A stretch of DNA of 64,000 bases. Origin: Corynebacterium aurimucosum ATCC 700975 (GTDB lineage: Bacteria > Actinomycetota > Actinomycetes > Mycobacteriales > Mycobacteriaceae). The DNA lies in contig NZ_VDTC01000006.1 of NCBI RefSeq assembly GCF_007672725.1, positions 62,001-126,000 on the forward strand, read 5' to 3'. The position numbers and the translations under genes were made by a program. This document shows, one piece after another, positions 45,271-53,901 of this stretch (its first letter is position 1; each line of letters begins with the position of its first letter). The notes beneath the pieces are model-generated. The model made no database searches. It saw nothing but the letters and a program-made list of their open reading frames with translations, and was not told where the DNA came from.

Positions 45271-45468
45271 ATGGGTGATTTCGAGAACAAGAAGGACGAG
45301 TTCGTTGGCAAGGCTAAGGAAGCCGCTGGCAACGTAAGCGACAACGAGAAGCTGGAGAACGAGGGCAAGGCCGACCAGGTCACCTCTGAGGCCAAGCAGA
45401 AGGCTTCCGACGCCGTTGAGGGCGTCAAGGATAAGGCCAACGAGGTTATCGGCAACCTCAAGGACTAA
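45271..45468 (+). CDS. CsbD-like stress protein
   Basis: 65 residues from ATG 45271 (SD AAGGAGA): small, Lys/Glu-rich, helical, with the CsbD pattern GDFENKKDEFVGKAKEAAGN and EGVKDKANEVIGNLKD. Often general-stress induced. Monocistronic by its own SD and upstream gap. Confidence 0.85.
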   Translation: MGDFENKKDEFVGKAKEAAGNVSDNEKLENEGKADQVTSEAKQKASDAVEGVKDKANEVIGNLKD

Positions 45469-45559
45469 TTCCTAGCCTCATCTAGCTGAATCGCTGTCCG
45501 CGCCGCGTGGTGTGGGCAGCGATTTTGTCGCTCGGGATGACTCCCGTAATCTGGAACGC

Positions 45560-45650
45560 GGTGGCGTGTCCGAGCGGCCGAAGGTGATCGCCTCGAAAGC
45601 GATTGTTGGGTAACCCCCAACCGCGGGTTCAAATCCCGCCGCCACCGCCA
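45560..45650 (+). tRNA. tRNA-Ser (anticodon CGA)
   Basis: Acceptor GGTGGCG (45560-45566) pairs with CGCCACC (45640-45646); discriminator G and encoded CCA. The anticodon loop CTCGAAA gives CGA, and a long variable arm (TTGGG...CCCAA) marks it as tRNA-Ser. Confidence 0.95.
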
Positions 45651-45652
45651 GA

Positions 45653-45693
45653 TCCGGCACTCCAGTTTTTAGCTCTGGGGTGCCGGTCTTTTT
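45653..45693 (+). terminator. Terminator after tRNA-Ser
   Basis: TCCGGCACTCCAG pairs with CTCTGGGGTGCCGG (interrupted stem), followed by TCTTTTTG. Ends tRNA-Ser transcription. Confidence 0.85.
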
Positions 45694-45698
45694 GTGTT

Positions 45699-45866
45699 TT
45701 AGAAGCCGGCCCGCCCTCTATCAACATCTCTTTGGAAATCTAGCGCGGCTTGGCGTGCCTCGGGGTCGTGGTCTTCCGTGCGTTTGTGAATCCGCCGGCT
45801 CATCATGCCTGCTGGGATAGAAATGAGAAGGATGGCCGCGATGGCAACGATGACGAAAGTAGACAT
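45699..45866 (-). CDS. Small single-pass membrane protein, 55 residues
   Basis: ATG at 45864-45866, preceded by AGGAG (CTAGGAGACCCCC). N-terminal helix (FVIVAIAAILLISIPAGMM) and a charged tail (RRIHKRTEDHDPEARQAALD). It is convergent with tRNA-Ser. Not recognised, but start signal and composition support it. Confidence 0.68.
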   Translation of the reverse strand: MSTFVIVAIAAILLISIPAGMMSRRIHKRTEDHDPEARQAALDFQRDVDRGRAGF

Positions 45867-45975
45867 GGGGGTCTCCTAGAGCACTTCAGCGGATAAAACT
45901 CTGGTGGGGCAGGGGGTGTCCTGACTCTCTATGCGGGAATACTATGATGTGTAACACTATAAGACGTTGAGGTTG

Positions 45976-47214
45976 ATGAATAGTCTTTCTTTCAGATCTA
46001 CGTTCTCGCTCGTCTTCGCAGCCGCTGTCGTTTCCGGGTTAGGTGACGGCCTCATCCCGATTGCTTTTGCGCTTCAGGCACACCGAGTAGATCCGTCGGG
46101 GCGCGGCTTGACGGTGGTGCTTATCGCGCTGTGGGCGGGCCGCTTCGTCAGTTCTTTAGTGGTCCGAAAGCTGCCGCCACCTCACCGGCCAGTGGCCTGG
46201 ATGCAGGGTAGTGATGTCGTTCGGATGTTGGCGCAGTGGGGACTCGTGGCGTGGGTGGTTGCTCGCGGCGATTCTATTGCTGCGTTCGCGCTCTCAAGCT
46301 GTGTGTACGGTTGTGCCTCGTCATTCTTTGGGCCAGCAAGGTTTAGCCTCTTGTCGCAGCTGTTTTCCGATGAGCAGCGCACCCGCGTCAACGGAACCCT
46401 GTCGATGCTTGGTGATGTGCTGTTTATCGCCGGCCCCCTCATCGGTACAGCGGCAGTGCTCACCTTGGGATTTAACACGGTATTGCTTATCGACGGCGCC
46501 ACTTTCCTCGTGGCCATGCTCTTTGTTCTTCCGTTTCTCTCAGTACGTAGCGAACCAGCAGGAGAAAGCTCTAGTAGTGCAGCGGCTGAACTAGAAACGG
46601 ACAGCACAGGTTCATCGACTTCGAAGAAAACTCCTGCGTCCCCAACGCTCCCGAGCTGGGTCCGGGTAGGACTCGGCACTTGGCTGGTCGCGGCAGTAGT
46701 CAACGGCTTCCTGGGAAGTGCTGGCCCTACATGGATTATGAATACTTTCGACGAAAAGTCGTGGGGGTTTATGGCAGCTGCGCTTGCGGTCGGTTCGCTG
46801 CTTGGCTCAGCCGCAACAATTCTGAAGGCATTAGATCGGGTGCGTTTTAGCACCTTGCAAATTCTGATGCTGATTCTTCTGGCCGGGCAGATCCTGGCTT
46901 TGGCATTCTCCTCTGTCTTCGTGCTCATCGCCGCAGTTGGTGCTGCCGCGTCCTTGTTGATGACTGCGGCAGGCATTGCGTGGGATTCTCTCGGGCAGTC
47001 TTTGGGAGATGATGATCTGGTGCATCAGTTCGCAACAAAGGATCAGCTGGTCTTTACCGCCGGTACCCCGCTTGGAATGATTCTTTTCGCGGCACTTTCT
47101 TCTCATCCTGGTGTTGCGGCGGTTGCCTTGGCAGCTGCGTTGGTGGTTGCAGCTGTTGCGTCGTCCTTGCCCGTGGCGCGTTCGCCGCGTACTGCAGATA
47201 TGGCTCAGGCGTAG
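45976..47214 (+). CDS. MFS transporter
   Basis: 412 residues from ATG 45976 (a TTG at 45967 is also in frame). About 10-12 membrane helices and an MFS-like N-terminal half (GLGDGLIPIAFALQAHRVDP), with a Ser/Thr-rich central loop (GESSSSAAAELETDSTGSST) joining the two halves. Similar to enterobactin-exporter/drug-efflux-like MFS proteins of unknown substrate. Preceded by TAACACTATAAG, a possible -10. Confidence 0.85.
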   Translation: MNSLSFRSTFSLVFAAAVVSGLGDGLIPIAFALQAHRVDPSGRGLTVVLIALWAGRFVSSLVVRKLPPPHRPVAWMQGSDVVRMLAQWGLVAWVVARGDSIAAFALSSCVYGCASSFFGPARFSLLSQLFSDEQRTRVNGTLSMLGDVLFIAGPLIGTAAVLTLGFNTVLLIDGATFLVAMLFVLPFLSVRSEPAGESSSSAAAELETDSTGSSTSKKTPASPTLPSWVRVGLGTWLVAAVVNGFLGSAGPTWIMNTFDEKSWGFMAAALAVGSLLGSAATILKALDRVRFSTLQILMLILLAGQILALAFSSVFVLIAAVGAAASLLMTAAGIAWDSLGQSLGDDDLVHQFATKDQLVFTAGTPLGMILFAALSSHPGVAAVALAAALVVAAVASSLPVARSPRTADMAQA

Positions 47215-47368
47215 CGGAGATTGCTTAACTCTCGGCCACGTGGTGGTGCTTTGCTGGGGCGCGTGATGTCGTTAGGGCTTCACAGCCCAACTGGTTAAAC
47301 TGGTGCACATTCGTGTCCACCACCAAAGCTTCCGCGAGCAATAATCGCGCATGTGAAGGGGAATTTCC

Positions 47369-49801
47369 GTGGCAAAGCTGCTTTACCACCTAGGCCGCTG
47401 GTCTTACATCAATCGATGGAAGGTCATCATCGCCTGGATCTTCATCGTGGCGGCCGCGGGCGGAGCGACCTTGAGCTTGATGAAGCCGATGACCACGGAG
47501 TACTCCATCAGCGGCACGCCCGCTATTGATGCCACCCGCCGTGCGGTGGAGCTCTTCCCAGAGAATGGGAACCCGGCCAATGCGCCGTCGGTCAACCTCG
47601 TCTTCAAGGCCCCGGAAGGGCAGAAGCTCAGTGACCCGCAGAATAAGGAAGCGGTCGGGGACGTGGTGCACCACATTGCTGAGGGCTTGGACATCCCGGA
47701 GGGCAGCCAGCAGCGCTGGGGTAACCCGCTTGAGGTATCGCCAGCACTTCAGCAGCAGGTCATCGAGCAGTTCACCTCCATGGGTTTGCCGGAGGAGACC
47801 GCGCGGGCGGATGCCGACAACCTGGCCATGGTCAATGCCGATGAGACGATTGCCTACACCACCTTCGACTTTGATGCGGAAAGCCCCTATTCGGTGGACC
47901 CCGCGGATAAAGACGTGGTCCATGAGGCCATGGATATCGGCCGCGCGGCGGGGCTGGAAGTAGAGGCCGGCGGCGCGGGCTTCGGTGATGAGATCCAGGT
48001 CAATTCGATTTCTGAGGTCATCGGCCTGGCCGTGGCGTTTATCGTCCTGATTATTACCTTCGGTTCCTTGGCCTCCGCGGGCATGCCACTTATCTCTGCG
48101 GTCGTGGGCGTGGGCCTGGGAGCGATGGGCGTCATGATTGCGACCCACTGGATGGAGCTCAACAACCTCACCCCGGTGCTGGCCGTCATGATTGGCCTGG
48201 CCGTGGGCATCGACTATGCGCTGTTCATCATGTCGCGCTACCGACAGGAGCGCTCCCGCATGGATGGGCCGGATGCCGCCGGCATGGCCGTTGGCACGGC
48301 GGGTTCCTCGGTGGTCTTTGCCGGCGCGACGGTCTTCATCGCGCTCTTCGCTCTGCTCGTGGCGCGCATTAGCTTCCTCACCGCCATGGGCTTGGCCGCT
48401 GCGGGCACGGTCTTCATGGCAGTGCTCGTGGCGCTGACCTTGGTGCCCGCGATGCTGGGCCTGCTCGGTGATAAGGCCTTCGCCGGGCGCATCCCCGGCG
48501 TGGCCGGCAACCCCACGAAGCGCCGCCCGCGCCGCACGAAAGCAACGATGGGCAACCGTTGGGTGCGCACGGTGCAGCGCGCCCCTGGCATCGTCATGGC
48601 CTTGGTGGTGCTCGGCCTCGGAGCTTTGACCGCCCCGGTCCTGCACATGGAGCTGGCCCTGCCAGCGGATACCACCTCCAACCCGGATACCACCCAGCGC
48701 AAGGCGGCGGACCTGCTCTCCGAAGGCTTTGGTCCCGGCATCAACGGCCCCTTCCTGGTGATCGTGGATGGCGCCAATGCCAACCCGGAATCCGCGGCGC
48801 TACAGCCCTATATCCAGGGCCAGGAGGGCGAGGAAGACGAGCAGAAGAAGGCCGCGCTTTCCTCCTTCATCTATTCCGTGCAGCGCCTCAACCAGGTGGG
48901 TGGGGTCAAGCACGCCCAGCTGGTGGGCGTGAGCAAAGACATGAAGTCCGCGCAGATCATGGTCAGCCCCACCACAGCGCCGACGGATGAGGCCACGATT
49001 GGCACCGCCTCCGCCTTGCGCACCGCCAGTGCGGAGCTGGAGGATGCCACCGGCGCCGAGATCGGCATGACGGGCCTGACCGCGGTGCAGCTCGATATCA
49101 CCGAGCGCCTTGAAGGGGCGATGGGGCCGTACCTCGCCATCGTGGTGGGCCTGGCCATTATCTTGCTCTTGGCGGTGTTCCGCTCCATCTTGGTCCCGTT
49201 GGTCGCGGGCCTGGGCTTCCTGCTTTCCGTCGGCGGCGCTTTCGGCCTGACCGTGCTTGTGTGGCAGGACGGCCTCACCGGCCTGGTGCCCGCGCCGGGC
49301 CCGCTGATTTCCTTCATGCCCATCTTCCTCATCGGCGTGACCTTCGGCCTGGCCATGGACTATCAGGTCTTCCTGGTCACCCGCATGCGCGAGCATTTCT
49401 CCCGCTTCCCGCAGGGCAGCGGCGGGCAGTACAGCAAGTACAACGCCAACGACGAGGCCACCATCGCCGGCTTTACCGCCGGTGCCCGCGTGGTCACCGC
49501 CGCGGCCATCATCATGATTTCCGTCTTCGTGGCGTTTATCAGCCAGCCCCTGCCCTTCATCCAGATTTTCGGCTTCGCGCTGGCGGCGGGCGTGCTTTTC
49601 GATGCCTTCTTAGTCCGCATGTCGCTTGTCCCCGCCACGATGTTCCTCATGGGTCACACCACCTGGTGGATGCCGAAGTGGCTGGACAAGCTGATCCCGC
49701 AGCTGGACATCGAGGGCACCGCACTCGAGGAAGAATGGGAGCGCAAACACGCGGCAGCATCCCGTGAAGCAGAGGATAAGGCAGCGCAGCCCGTAGAATA
49801 G
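47369..49801 (+). CDS. MmpL/RND-family membrane transporter
   Basis: 810 residues from GTG 47369 (SD GAAGGGG). Two sets of six membrane helices with large extracytoplasmic loops, as in MmpL proteins: GIDYALFIMSRYRQE (the conserved Asp-Tyr pair of the proton relay) and GLAMDYQVFLVTRMRE in the second half. MmpL proteins move lipids such as mycolate precursors or peptides across the inner membrane. The C terminus has a short charged tail. It precedes tgt by 6 bases. Confidence 0.9.
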   Translation: MAKLLYHLGRWSYINRWKVIIAWIFIVAAAGGATLSLMKPMTTEYSISGTPAIDATRRAVELFPENGNPANAPSVNLVFKAPEGQKLSDPQNKEAVGDVVHHIAEGLDIPEGSQQRWGNPLEVSPALQQQVIEQFTSMGLPEETARADADNLAMVNADETIAYTTFDFDAESPYSVDPADKDVVHEAMDIGRAAGLEVEAGGAGFGDEIQVNSISEVIGLAVAFIVLIITFGSLASAGMPLISAVVGVGLGAMGVMIATHWMELNNLTPVLAVMIGLAVGIDYALFIMSRYRQERSRMDGPDAAGMAVGTAGSSVVFAGATVFIALFALLVARISFLTAMGLAAAGTVFMAVLVALTLVPAMLGLLGDKAFAGRIPGVAGNPTKRRPRRTKATMGNRWVRTVQRAPGIVMALVVLGLGALTAPVLHMELALPADTTSNPDTTQRKAADLLSEGFGPGINGPFLVIVDGANANPESAALQPYIQGQEGEEDEQKKAALSSFIYSVQRLNQVGGVKHAQLVGVSKDMKSAQIMVSPTTAPTDEATIGTASALRTASAELEDATGAEIGMTGLTAVQLDITERLEGAMGPYLAIVVGLAIILLLAVFRSILVPLVAGLGFLLSVGGAFGLTVLVWQDGLTGLVPAPGPLISFMPIFLIGVTFGLAMDYQVFLVTRMREHFSRFPQGSGGQYSKYNANDEATIAGFTAGARVVTAAAIIMISVFVAFISQPLPFIQIFGFALAAGVLFDAFLVRMSLVPATMFLMGHTTWWMPKWLDKLIPQLDIEGTALEEEWERKHAAASREAEDKAAQPVE

Positions 49802-49807
49802 TTCCCT

Positions 49808-51091
49808 ATGACTCACCCTAAGCCGCAGCTTGAGACCGATCTTTCCTTCGACGTGAAGAAGGAGCTGGACTTGAGCGGTCCAGCACAACCGGGAAAGCAC
49901 GGCCGCACCGGCGTTATCCATACCCCGCACGGTGATATCCAAACCCCGGCCTTCATCCCGGTGGCCACCAAGGCCACGGTGAAAACGCTGACCCCGGAAC
50001 AGATCCGGGCCACCGGCGCCCAAGCCATCCTGTCCAACGCCTATCACCTTTACCTGCAGCCGGGCCACGACATCGTGGATGAGGCCGGTGGCGTGGCTAC
50101 CTTCGAGAACTGGCACGGGCCGACCTATACCGACTCGGGCGGATTCCAGGTCATGTCCCTGGGCGTGGGGTTCAAGAAGGTCCTGGCCATGGACGTGGCG
50201 GAGCTGACGGATTCTGATATCCGTGCGGCGAAGAAGGAACGCATGGCACAAGTGGATGAGGACGGTGTGGACTTTAAGTCCGTCATCGACGGCTCCTCCC
50301 ACCGCTTTACCCCGGAGGTCTCCATGCAGATTCAGCATGGCCTGGGCGCGGACATCATGTTTGCCTTCGATGAGCTCACCACCCTGGTGGATACCCGCAC
50401 GTACCAGGAGGAATCCGTGGAGCGCACGCGCCGCTGGGCGCAGCGCTGCCTGGATGAGCACGACCGCTTGACGCTTGCTCGCGGTCCGCAGAAGCCGCGC
50501 CAGTCCCTGTGGGGCGTGGTGCAGGGCGCGCAATACGAGGACCTGCGACGCCAGGCCGCGCGCGGGCTGGTGGAGCTTTCCGATCGCGCCGAGGCGAATG
50601 GCCGTCGCGGCTTCGGAGGCTTCGGCATCGGTGGCGCGTTGGAGAAGGAGAATCTGGGAACGATTGTGGGCTGGGTGTGCGATGAGCTGCCCGTCGATAA
50701 GCCCCGGCACCTGCTGGGCATTTCCGAGCCGGATGACTTGTTCACCGCGGTGGAGGCGGGTGCGGATACCTTCGACTGCGTGGCGCCGACCCGCCTGGCG
50801 CGCCGCGGTGGCGTCTACACCCTCGATGGACGCCTCAACCTCACTAATGCGCGTTTCAAGCGCGACTTTGCTGGCGTGGACGAGGAATTCGGCGGTTACG
50901 TCTCGGAGAACTATTCCCGTGCCTACATCCACCACCTGCTCAAGGCCAAGGAATTCCTAGCGGGCACGCTGTGCACCATCCACAACCTGGAGTTCATGAT
51001 CCGCTTGGTGGATAACATCCGGGCGTCGATCGACGGCGGCTATTACGAGGCCTACCGCGATGAATTCCTGGGGCGCTATTACGCCAAGTGA
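49808..51091 (+). CDS. tgt: Queuine tRNA-ribosyltransferase, zinc-site variant
   Basis: 427 residues from ATG 49808. It contains TDSGGFQVMSLGV with the catalytic-loop Asp110, and TFDCVAPTR with Asp323, matching TGT; it exchanges G34 for a queuine-type base in GUN anticodons. The segment that normally reads C-D-C-Y-x-C before NYSRAY is FGGYVSE here (361-367), so three zinc-ligand cysteines are missing, though His392 (TIHNL) is kept. The base-recognition loop reads GGALEKE rather than GGLAVGE. The adjacent transporter gene suggests salvage of a queuosine precursor. Confidence 0.9.
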   Translation: MTHPKPQLETDLSFDVKKELDLSGPAQPGKHGRTGVIHTPHGDIQTPAFIPVATKATVKTLTPEQIRATGAQAILSNAYHLYLQPGHDIVDEAGGVATFENWHGPTYTDSGGFQVMSLGVGFKKVLAMDVAELTDSDIRAAKKERMAQVDEDGVDFKSVIDGSSHRFTPEVSMQIQHGLGADIMFAFDELTTLVDTRTYQEESVERTRRWAQRCLDEHDRLTLARGPQKPRQSLWGVVQGAQYEDLRRQAARGLVELSDRAEANGRRGFGGFGIGGALEKENLGTIVGWVCDELPVDKPRHLLGISEPDDLFTAVEAGADTFDCVAPTRLARRGGVYTLDGRLNLTNARFKRDFAGVDEEFGGYVSENYSRAYIHHLLKAKEFLAGTLCTIHNLEFMIRLVDNIRASIDGGYYEAYRDEFLGRYYAK

Positions 51092-51819
51092 CCGGTGACG
51101 ATGACGTTGTACTCCAAGTCAGTAGCGCCGTCGACAGCGCAGGCAATGAGTACGATGCGCCCGGGAACCTCGGTATTCATCAGGTCCGCGTCGCTTCCTA
51201 GCTGTTCCTTGCCCACCAGGAAAGCGTTATCGACAATCCACTCGCGGCCCGCACCACCCTCAGAGGTCATGCGGATGTGGGAGCCGTTGAGGACGGGCGT
51301 CGCAAAGCGCTGTACCTGCGCCCCGTCGAGGCCCTCCACGGTGGTGGGGTTGCTCAGATCGACGTTGGCGGTGACCACCTCGGAGAAGGGGTTGAACACC
51401 AGTTTCTGCTGGCCCCAGGCATGGCCCAAGACGTAGGTGGTGCCCTGTTCTGCCGTGGCGGGTGACTCACCCCAGTCTTGTACCCAGCGCACCATGGTCT
51501 CCTGTGGCCCAGCGGGGTTGAGGGGCAGGACGAAGGGCATCGAGTCATAGGTCGCGCCCGTGATGGTGGCCGGGCCTTCCATCTCAAACGTACCGGTCAG
51601 TGCGGGTGACGGGCCTTGGTTGAGCGGCGGCGGGGTAGGGGTGGTGCTGGGCGCTGCGCTTGGCGACGCCTCACTGCTCACCGTCGTGGTTTCCGGTGCC
51701 GCGTGGCTCGTCGTTGCGGACGACGTGGTGACTTCCTCTGTACCCGAGCACGCCACAAGGTTGAAGGCTGTAGCCAGGCCAAGGATGGGGAGGAGGGGAG
51801 TTCGTAGATGCTTATGCAT
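51079..51819 (-). CDS. Lipoprotein of unknown function
   Basis: 246 residues. N-terminal lipobox LVACSG (Cys24), then a Ser/Thr/Ala-rich linker (TTSSATTSHAAPETTTVSSE) and a beta-rich globular domain with VRWVQDWGESPATAEQGTTY, VLGHAWGQQKLVFNPF and VDGATDLEYNVIVTGH, resembling sortase-like beta-barrels (the LGHAW-type His and late Cys are suggestive: VLIACAVDG). If so it would be a class E/F-like sortase homolog. It is convergent with tgt and overlaps it by 13 bp. Confidence 0.7.
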   Translation of the reverse strand: MHKHLRTPLLPILGLATAFNLVACSGTEEVTTSSATTSHAAPETTTVSSEASPSAAPSTTPTPPPLNQGPSPALTGTFEMEGPATITGATYDSMPFVLPLNPAGPQETMVRWVQDWGESPATAEQGTTYVLGHAWGQQKLVFNPFSEVVTANVDLSNPTTVEGLDGAQVQRFATPVLNGSHIRMTSEGGAGREWIVDNAFLVGKEQLGSDADLMNTEVPGRIVLIACAVDGATDLEYNVIVTGHLA

Positions 51820-51976
51820 CGTCGATGTCCTTTAATACCTCATCAAGATTAAACCGCTCGCCAGAATCCTCTGCCATTGCTGTGCGCAGTTCCTGAAGGT
51901 CGTAGTAGTCTTCGACCCGTTCCAAAAGTGCTGCACGGGCTGAAGCAGATTTCGGACGGCCTTCACATGCAGCCAT
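51812..51976 (-). CDS. Small antitoxin-like protein, 54 residues
   Basis: ATG at 51974-51976 (SD AAGGAGA). Sequence elements GRPKSASARAALLERVEDYY and ERFNLDEVLKDIDDA look like the end of RelB/Phd-type antitoxins, but a toxin is not adjacent: the next gene, overlapping by 8 bases, is the lipoprotein. Could be an orphan antitoxin or simply a small coupled protein. Confidence 0.6.
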   Translation of the reverse strand: MAACEGRPKSASARAALLERVEDYYDLQELRTAMAEDSGERFNLDEVLKDIDDA

Positions 51977-52091
51977 TTATTCTCCTTTGCTCTTGTGAAT
52001 GCATCGTATTACGCAAGTTGGGTGAAGGGAAGAGAGAAATAGACCCCCTCAGCACAGTGCGTGCCAAGGGGGAATTCGGGACGGGTTGCTG

Positions 52092-52826
52092 CTACTTAGA
52101 CGGCGCTGCCGTAGAGGTTTCGGCCTCGGCGATAGGTGCGTAATCCTCGCGGCGCTTAACCCAGGAGATAACCAGCGTGGTCAGCGGAAGCATGATGACC
52201 TCGCAGGCGGTCTTCCAGAGGAAGCCCACGATGACGTAGTTCAGGAAGCCACTGAAGGAATCGATGCCGATGACGGGTGCTGCGATGGCGCAGAACAGCA
52301 GAGTATCGCCGAATTCGCCGACGACGGTGGAAGCAACAAGGCGGCCAATGAGACCCTTTTCGCCGGTGCGGGCCTTCATCTTCACCAAGGTGAAGGAATT
52401 GAGCAGCTGGCCCACGAGGTATCCGGCTAGGGAGGCGGCGAGAATCTGCGGCACGAGGCCGAGAGTTGCTTCGAAAGCTTCTTGGCCTTCGTAGAAGTCC
52501 GCGGCGGGCAGCCAGATTGCAATGTAGAAGGAGACTGCGGCCAAAAGCGCCATGGCAAAACCGATGTAGACGGCGCGGCGAGTGGACTTGAAGCCGTAGC
52601 ACTCAGAGAGGACATCGCCCACGATGTAGGCGAGGGGGAAGAGGAAGAAGGCACCATCGGTGATGAGTGGGCCGAGTTGGACGCCCTTCGTGGCGTTGAT
52701 GTTCGAGATGAGGAAGGTAACGACGAACACCGAGACCAGCCACGGGTACAAAGTGGAATGTACCGGGATGAATCGGATGCTCTCGCCACCGTTTGTGGTG
52801 GTTGCGGTTGCCGATTGAGTTGTCAT
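52092..52826 (-). CDS. Queuosine-precursor transporter (YhhQ/COG1738)
   Basis: 244 residues from ATG 52826. Six membrane helices with FLISNINATKGVQLGPLITD, FLFPLAYIVGDVLSECYGFK and VVGEFGDTLLFCAIAAPVIG, the COG1738 signature. It imports preQ0/preQ1 or queuine. Near tgt (separated by the two small convergent genes), it implies salvage instead of full de novo synthesis. The SD is weak. No clear preQ1 riboswitch was found upstream. Confidence 0.9.
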   Translation of the reverse strand: MTTQSATATTTNGGESIRFIPVHSTLYPWLVSVFVVTFLISNINATKGVQLGPLITDGAFFLFPLAYIVGDVLSECYGFKSTRRAVYIGFAMALLAAVSFYIAIWLPAADFYEGQEAFEATLGLVPQILAASLAGYLVGQLLNSFTLVKMKARTGEKGLIGRLVASTVVGEFGDTLLFCAIAAPVIGIDSFSGFLNYVIVGFLWKTACEVIMLPLTTLVISWVKRREDYAPIAEAETSTAAPSK

Positions 52827-53265
52827 GGCACAGCATTTTTCCACGAAACTAGGGGAACTAGAAATAGGGAGTTTCATTCGGTTCACGCGGGGAGCACTCC
52901 CTTGCCCGGCGGTTCCTTGGGAAAAGGCAGCGGAACAGGTTGTTTCATTGCCGTGGTTCCAGCGCTTCGCCCATCAAAATCTGCAAACTGGGCAGAAAAA
53001 ATGCACGTAGTATGGCATTCTTTTGCTTGCAGTGTTTTCGTGTTCCCTGAACGTTTCCTGTCTATTGTGCCGCGGTGCGCGCTCGAAGAGATTCGGGGCG
53101 TTCGAAGTCCGAGGCTCGTGACGGGCATGTCGTGTCAGGGGGTGCGACTACCTTGGTTTCTAGTCCTTAGAGCTTTCCGGCTGATCTTCTACCTTCTGCG
53201 TCGCTAGATGGGGGAGGCACCAGGTTTGCCGGTGGCCCAACTTCGTACAAGGGAAGGTCATCGAT
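52827..53265. other. Divergent intergenic region, 439 bp
   Basis: Lies between the leftward transporter and the rightward VWA-tubulin block. No convincing gene. The base composition is normal. A short CTAG-loop-CTAG hairpin (around 52848-52860) precedes the transporter. For the rightward operon, AAGGGAAGG (53248-53256) is the SD of 53266. Promoters cannot be fixed by eye. Confidence 0.4.
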
Positions 53266-53901
53266 ATGACGTTTGGTTCCCCAGGCTCCTCACCACAGTT
53301 TGGCGGGCGCCCGCCCCAAGGTGCTAGCCAGCCAGGTGCAGGATCCGCGCCTAGTTCTGGCTCCGGGTTTGGATCGCCCACTGGGGCTGGGGGCTTCGGC
53401 GGTTTTGGCGCCCCGAATCCTTCCCAGAATCCTGCGCAGAAGCCCTCTCCGGGTTTTAACTCCGGTTCGAGCGCGGGCGGCTCCTTTGGCGCGCCGGGCT
53501 CGCCGGATGGTTTCGGTGATTCCTCGCCCGCGCCGGATTACCGCCGTCAGGTGGCAACACCGACGAGCCCAACGAAGGGGCCGTGGCCGATGCTCATTGC
53601 CGCTGGCGTATCCGCGGTCATCGCGCTGATCCTGTTGATTCTTGCGCCGCTGCTTGCCGCTCCGACGGAGGGCCTTTTCTTTGGCCTGGCAATCGGGGGA
53701 TGGCTCTTGGCTGGAATCGTGTCCTTCATCCTCTTGGGCTTGTACACGCTGAAGAACACGCAGCGTCAGGCTGAGACCTTTTATATTGAGGATACGACGC
53801 AAACCTTGCTCTACCGCGTCATTATGGGTGGAAGCTTTGTCCTTGTCATTGTCGCTGCGGTGGAAATCGCCTTCTACGTAGGAAAGGCGGTTGGCGCCTA
53901 A
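53266..53901 (+). CDS. Gly/FG-rich membrane protein (first gene of the VWA-tubulin block)
   Basis: 211 residues. Residues 1-95 are disordered, rich in Gly, Ser, Pro and Phe, with FG and GFG repeats (SGFGSPTGAGGFGGFGAPNP). Then come about three membrane helices (PMLIAAGVSAVIALILLILA, LFFGLAIGGWLLAGIVSFIL, VIMGGSFVLVIVAAVEIAFY). The stop overlaps the VWA start (TAATG). The N-terminal region mirrors the C-terminal tail of the next protein, so the two could interact or condense. Function unknown. Confidence 0.8.
   Translation: MTFGSPGSSPQFGGRPPQGASQPGAGSAPSSGSGFGSPTGAGGFGGFGAPNPSQNPAQKPSPGFNSGSSAGGSFGAPGSPDGFGDSSPAPDYRRQVATPTSPTKGPWPMLIAAGVSAVIALILLILAPLLAAPTEGLFFGLAIGGWLLAGIVSFILLGLYTLKNTQRQAETFYIEDTTQTLLYRVIMGGSFVLVIVAAVEIAFYVGKAVGA

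Noticed and set aside
47390..48646. Long minus-strand frame under mmpL, and similar long frames under the VWA and tubulin-like genes
   Set aside because: His/Gly/Arg-rich products typical of antisense frames in high-GC genes; no SD and full overlap with clear genes.
52827..52960. preQ1 riboswitch upstream of the COG1738 transporter
   Set aside because: A short CTAG hairpin and an A-rich stretch exist, but the conserved preQ1-I or preQ1-II cores could not be matched.
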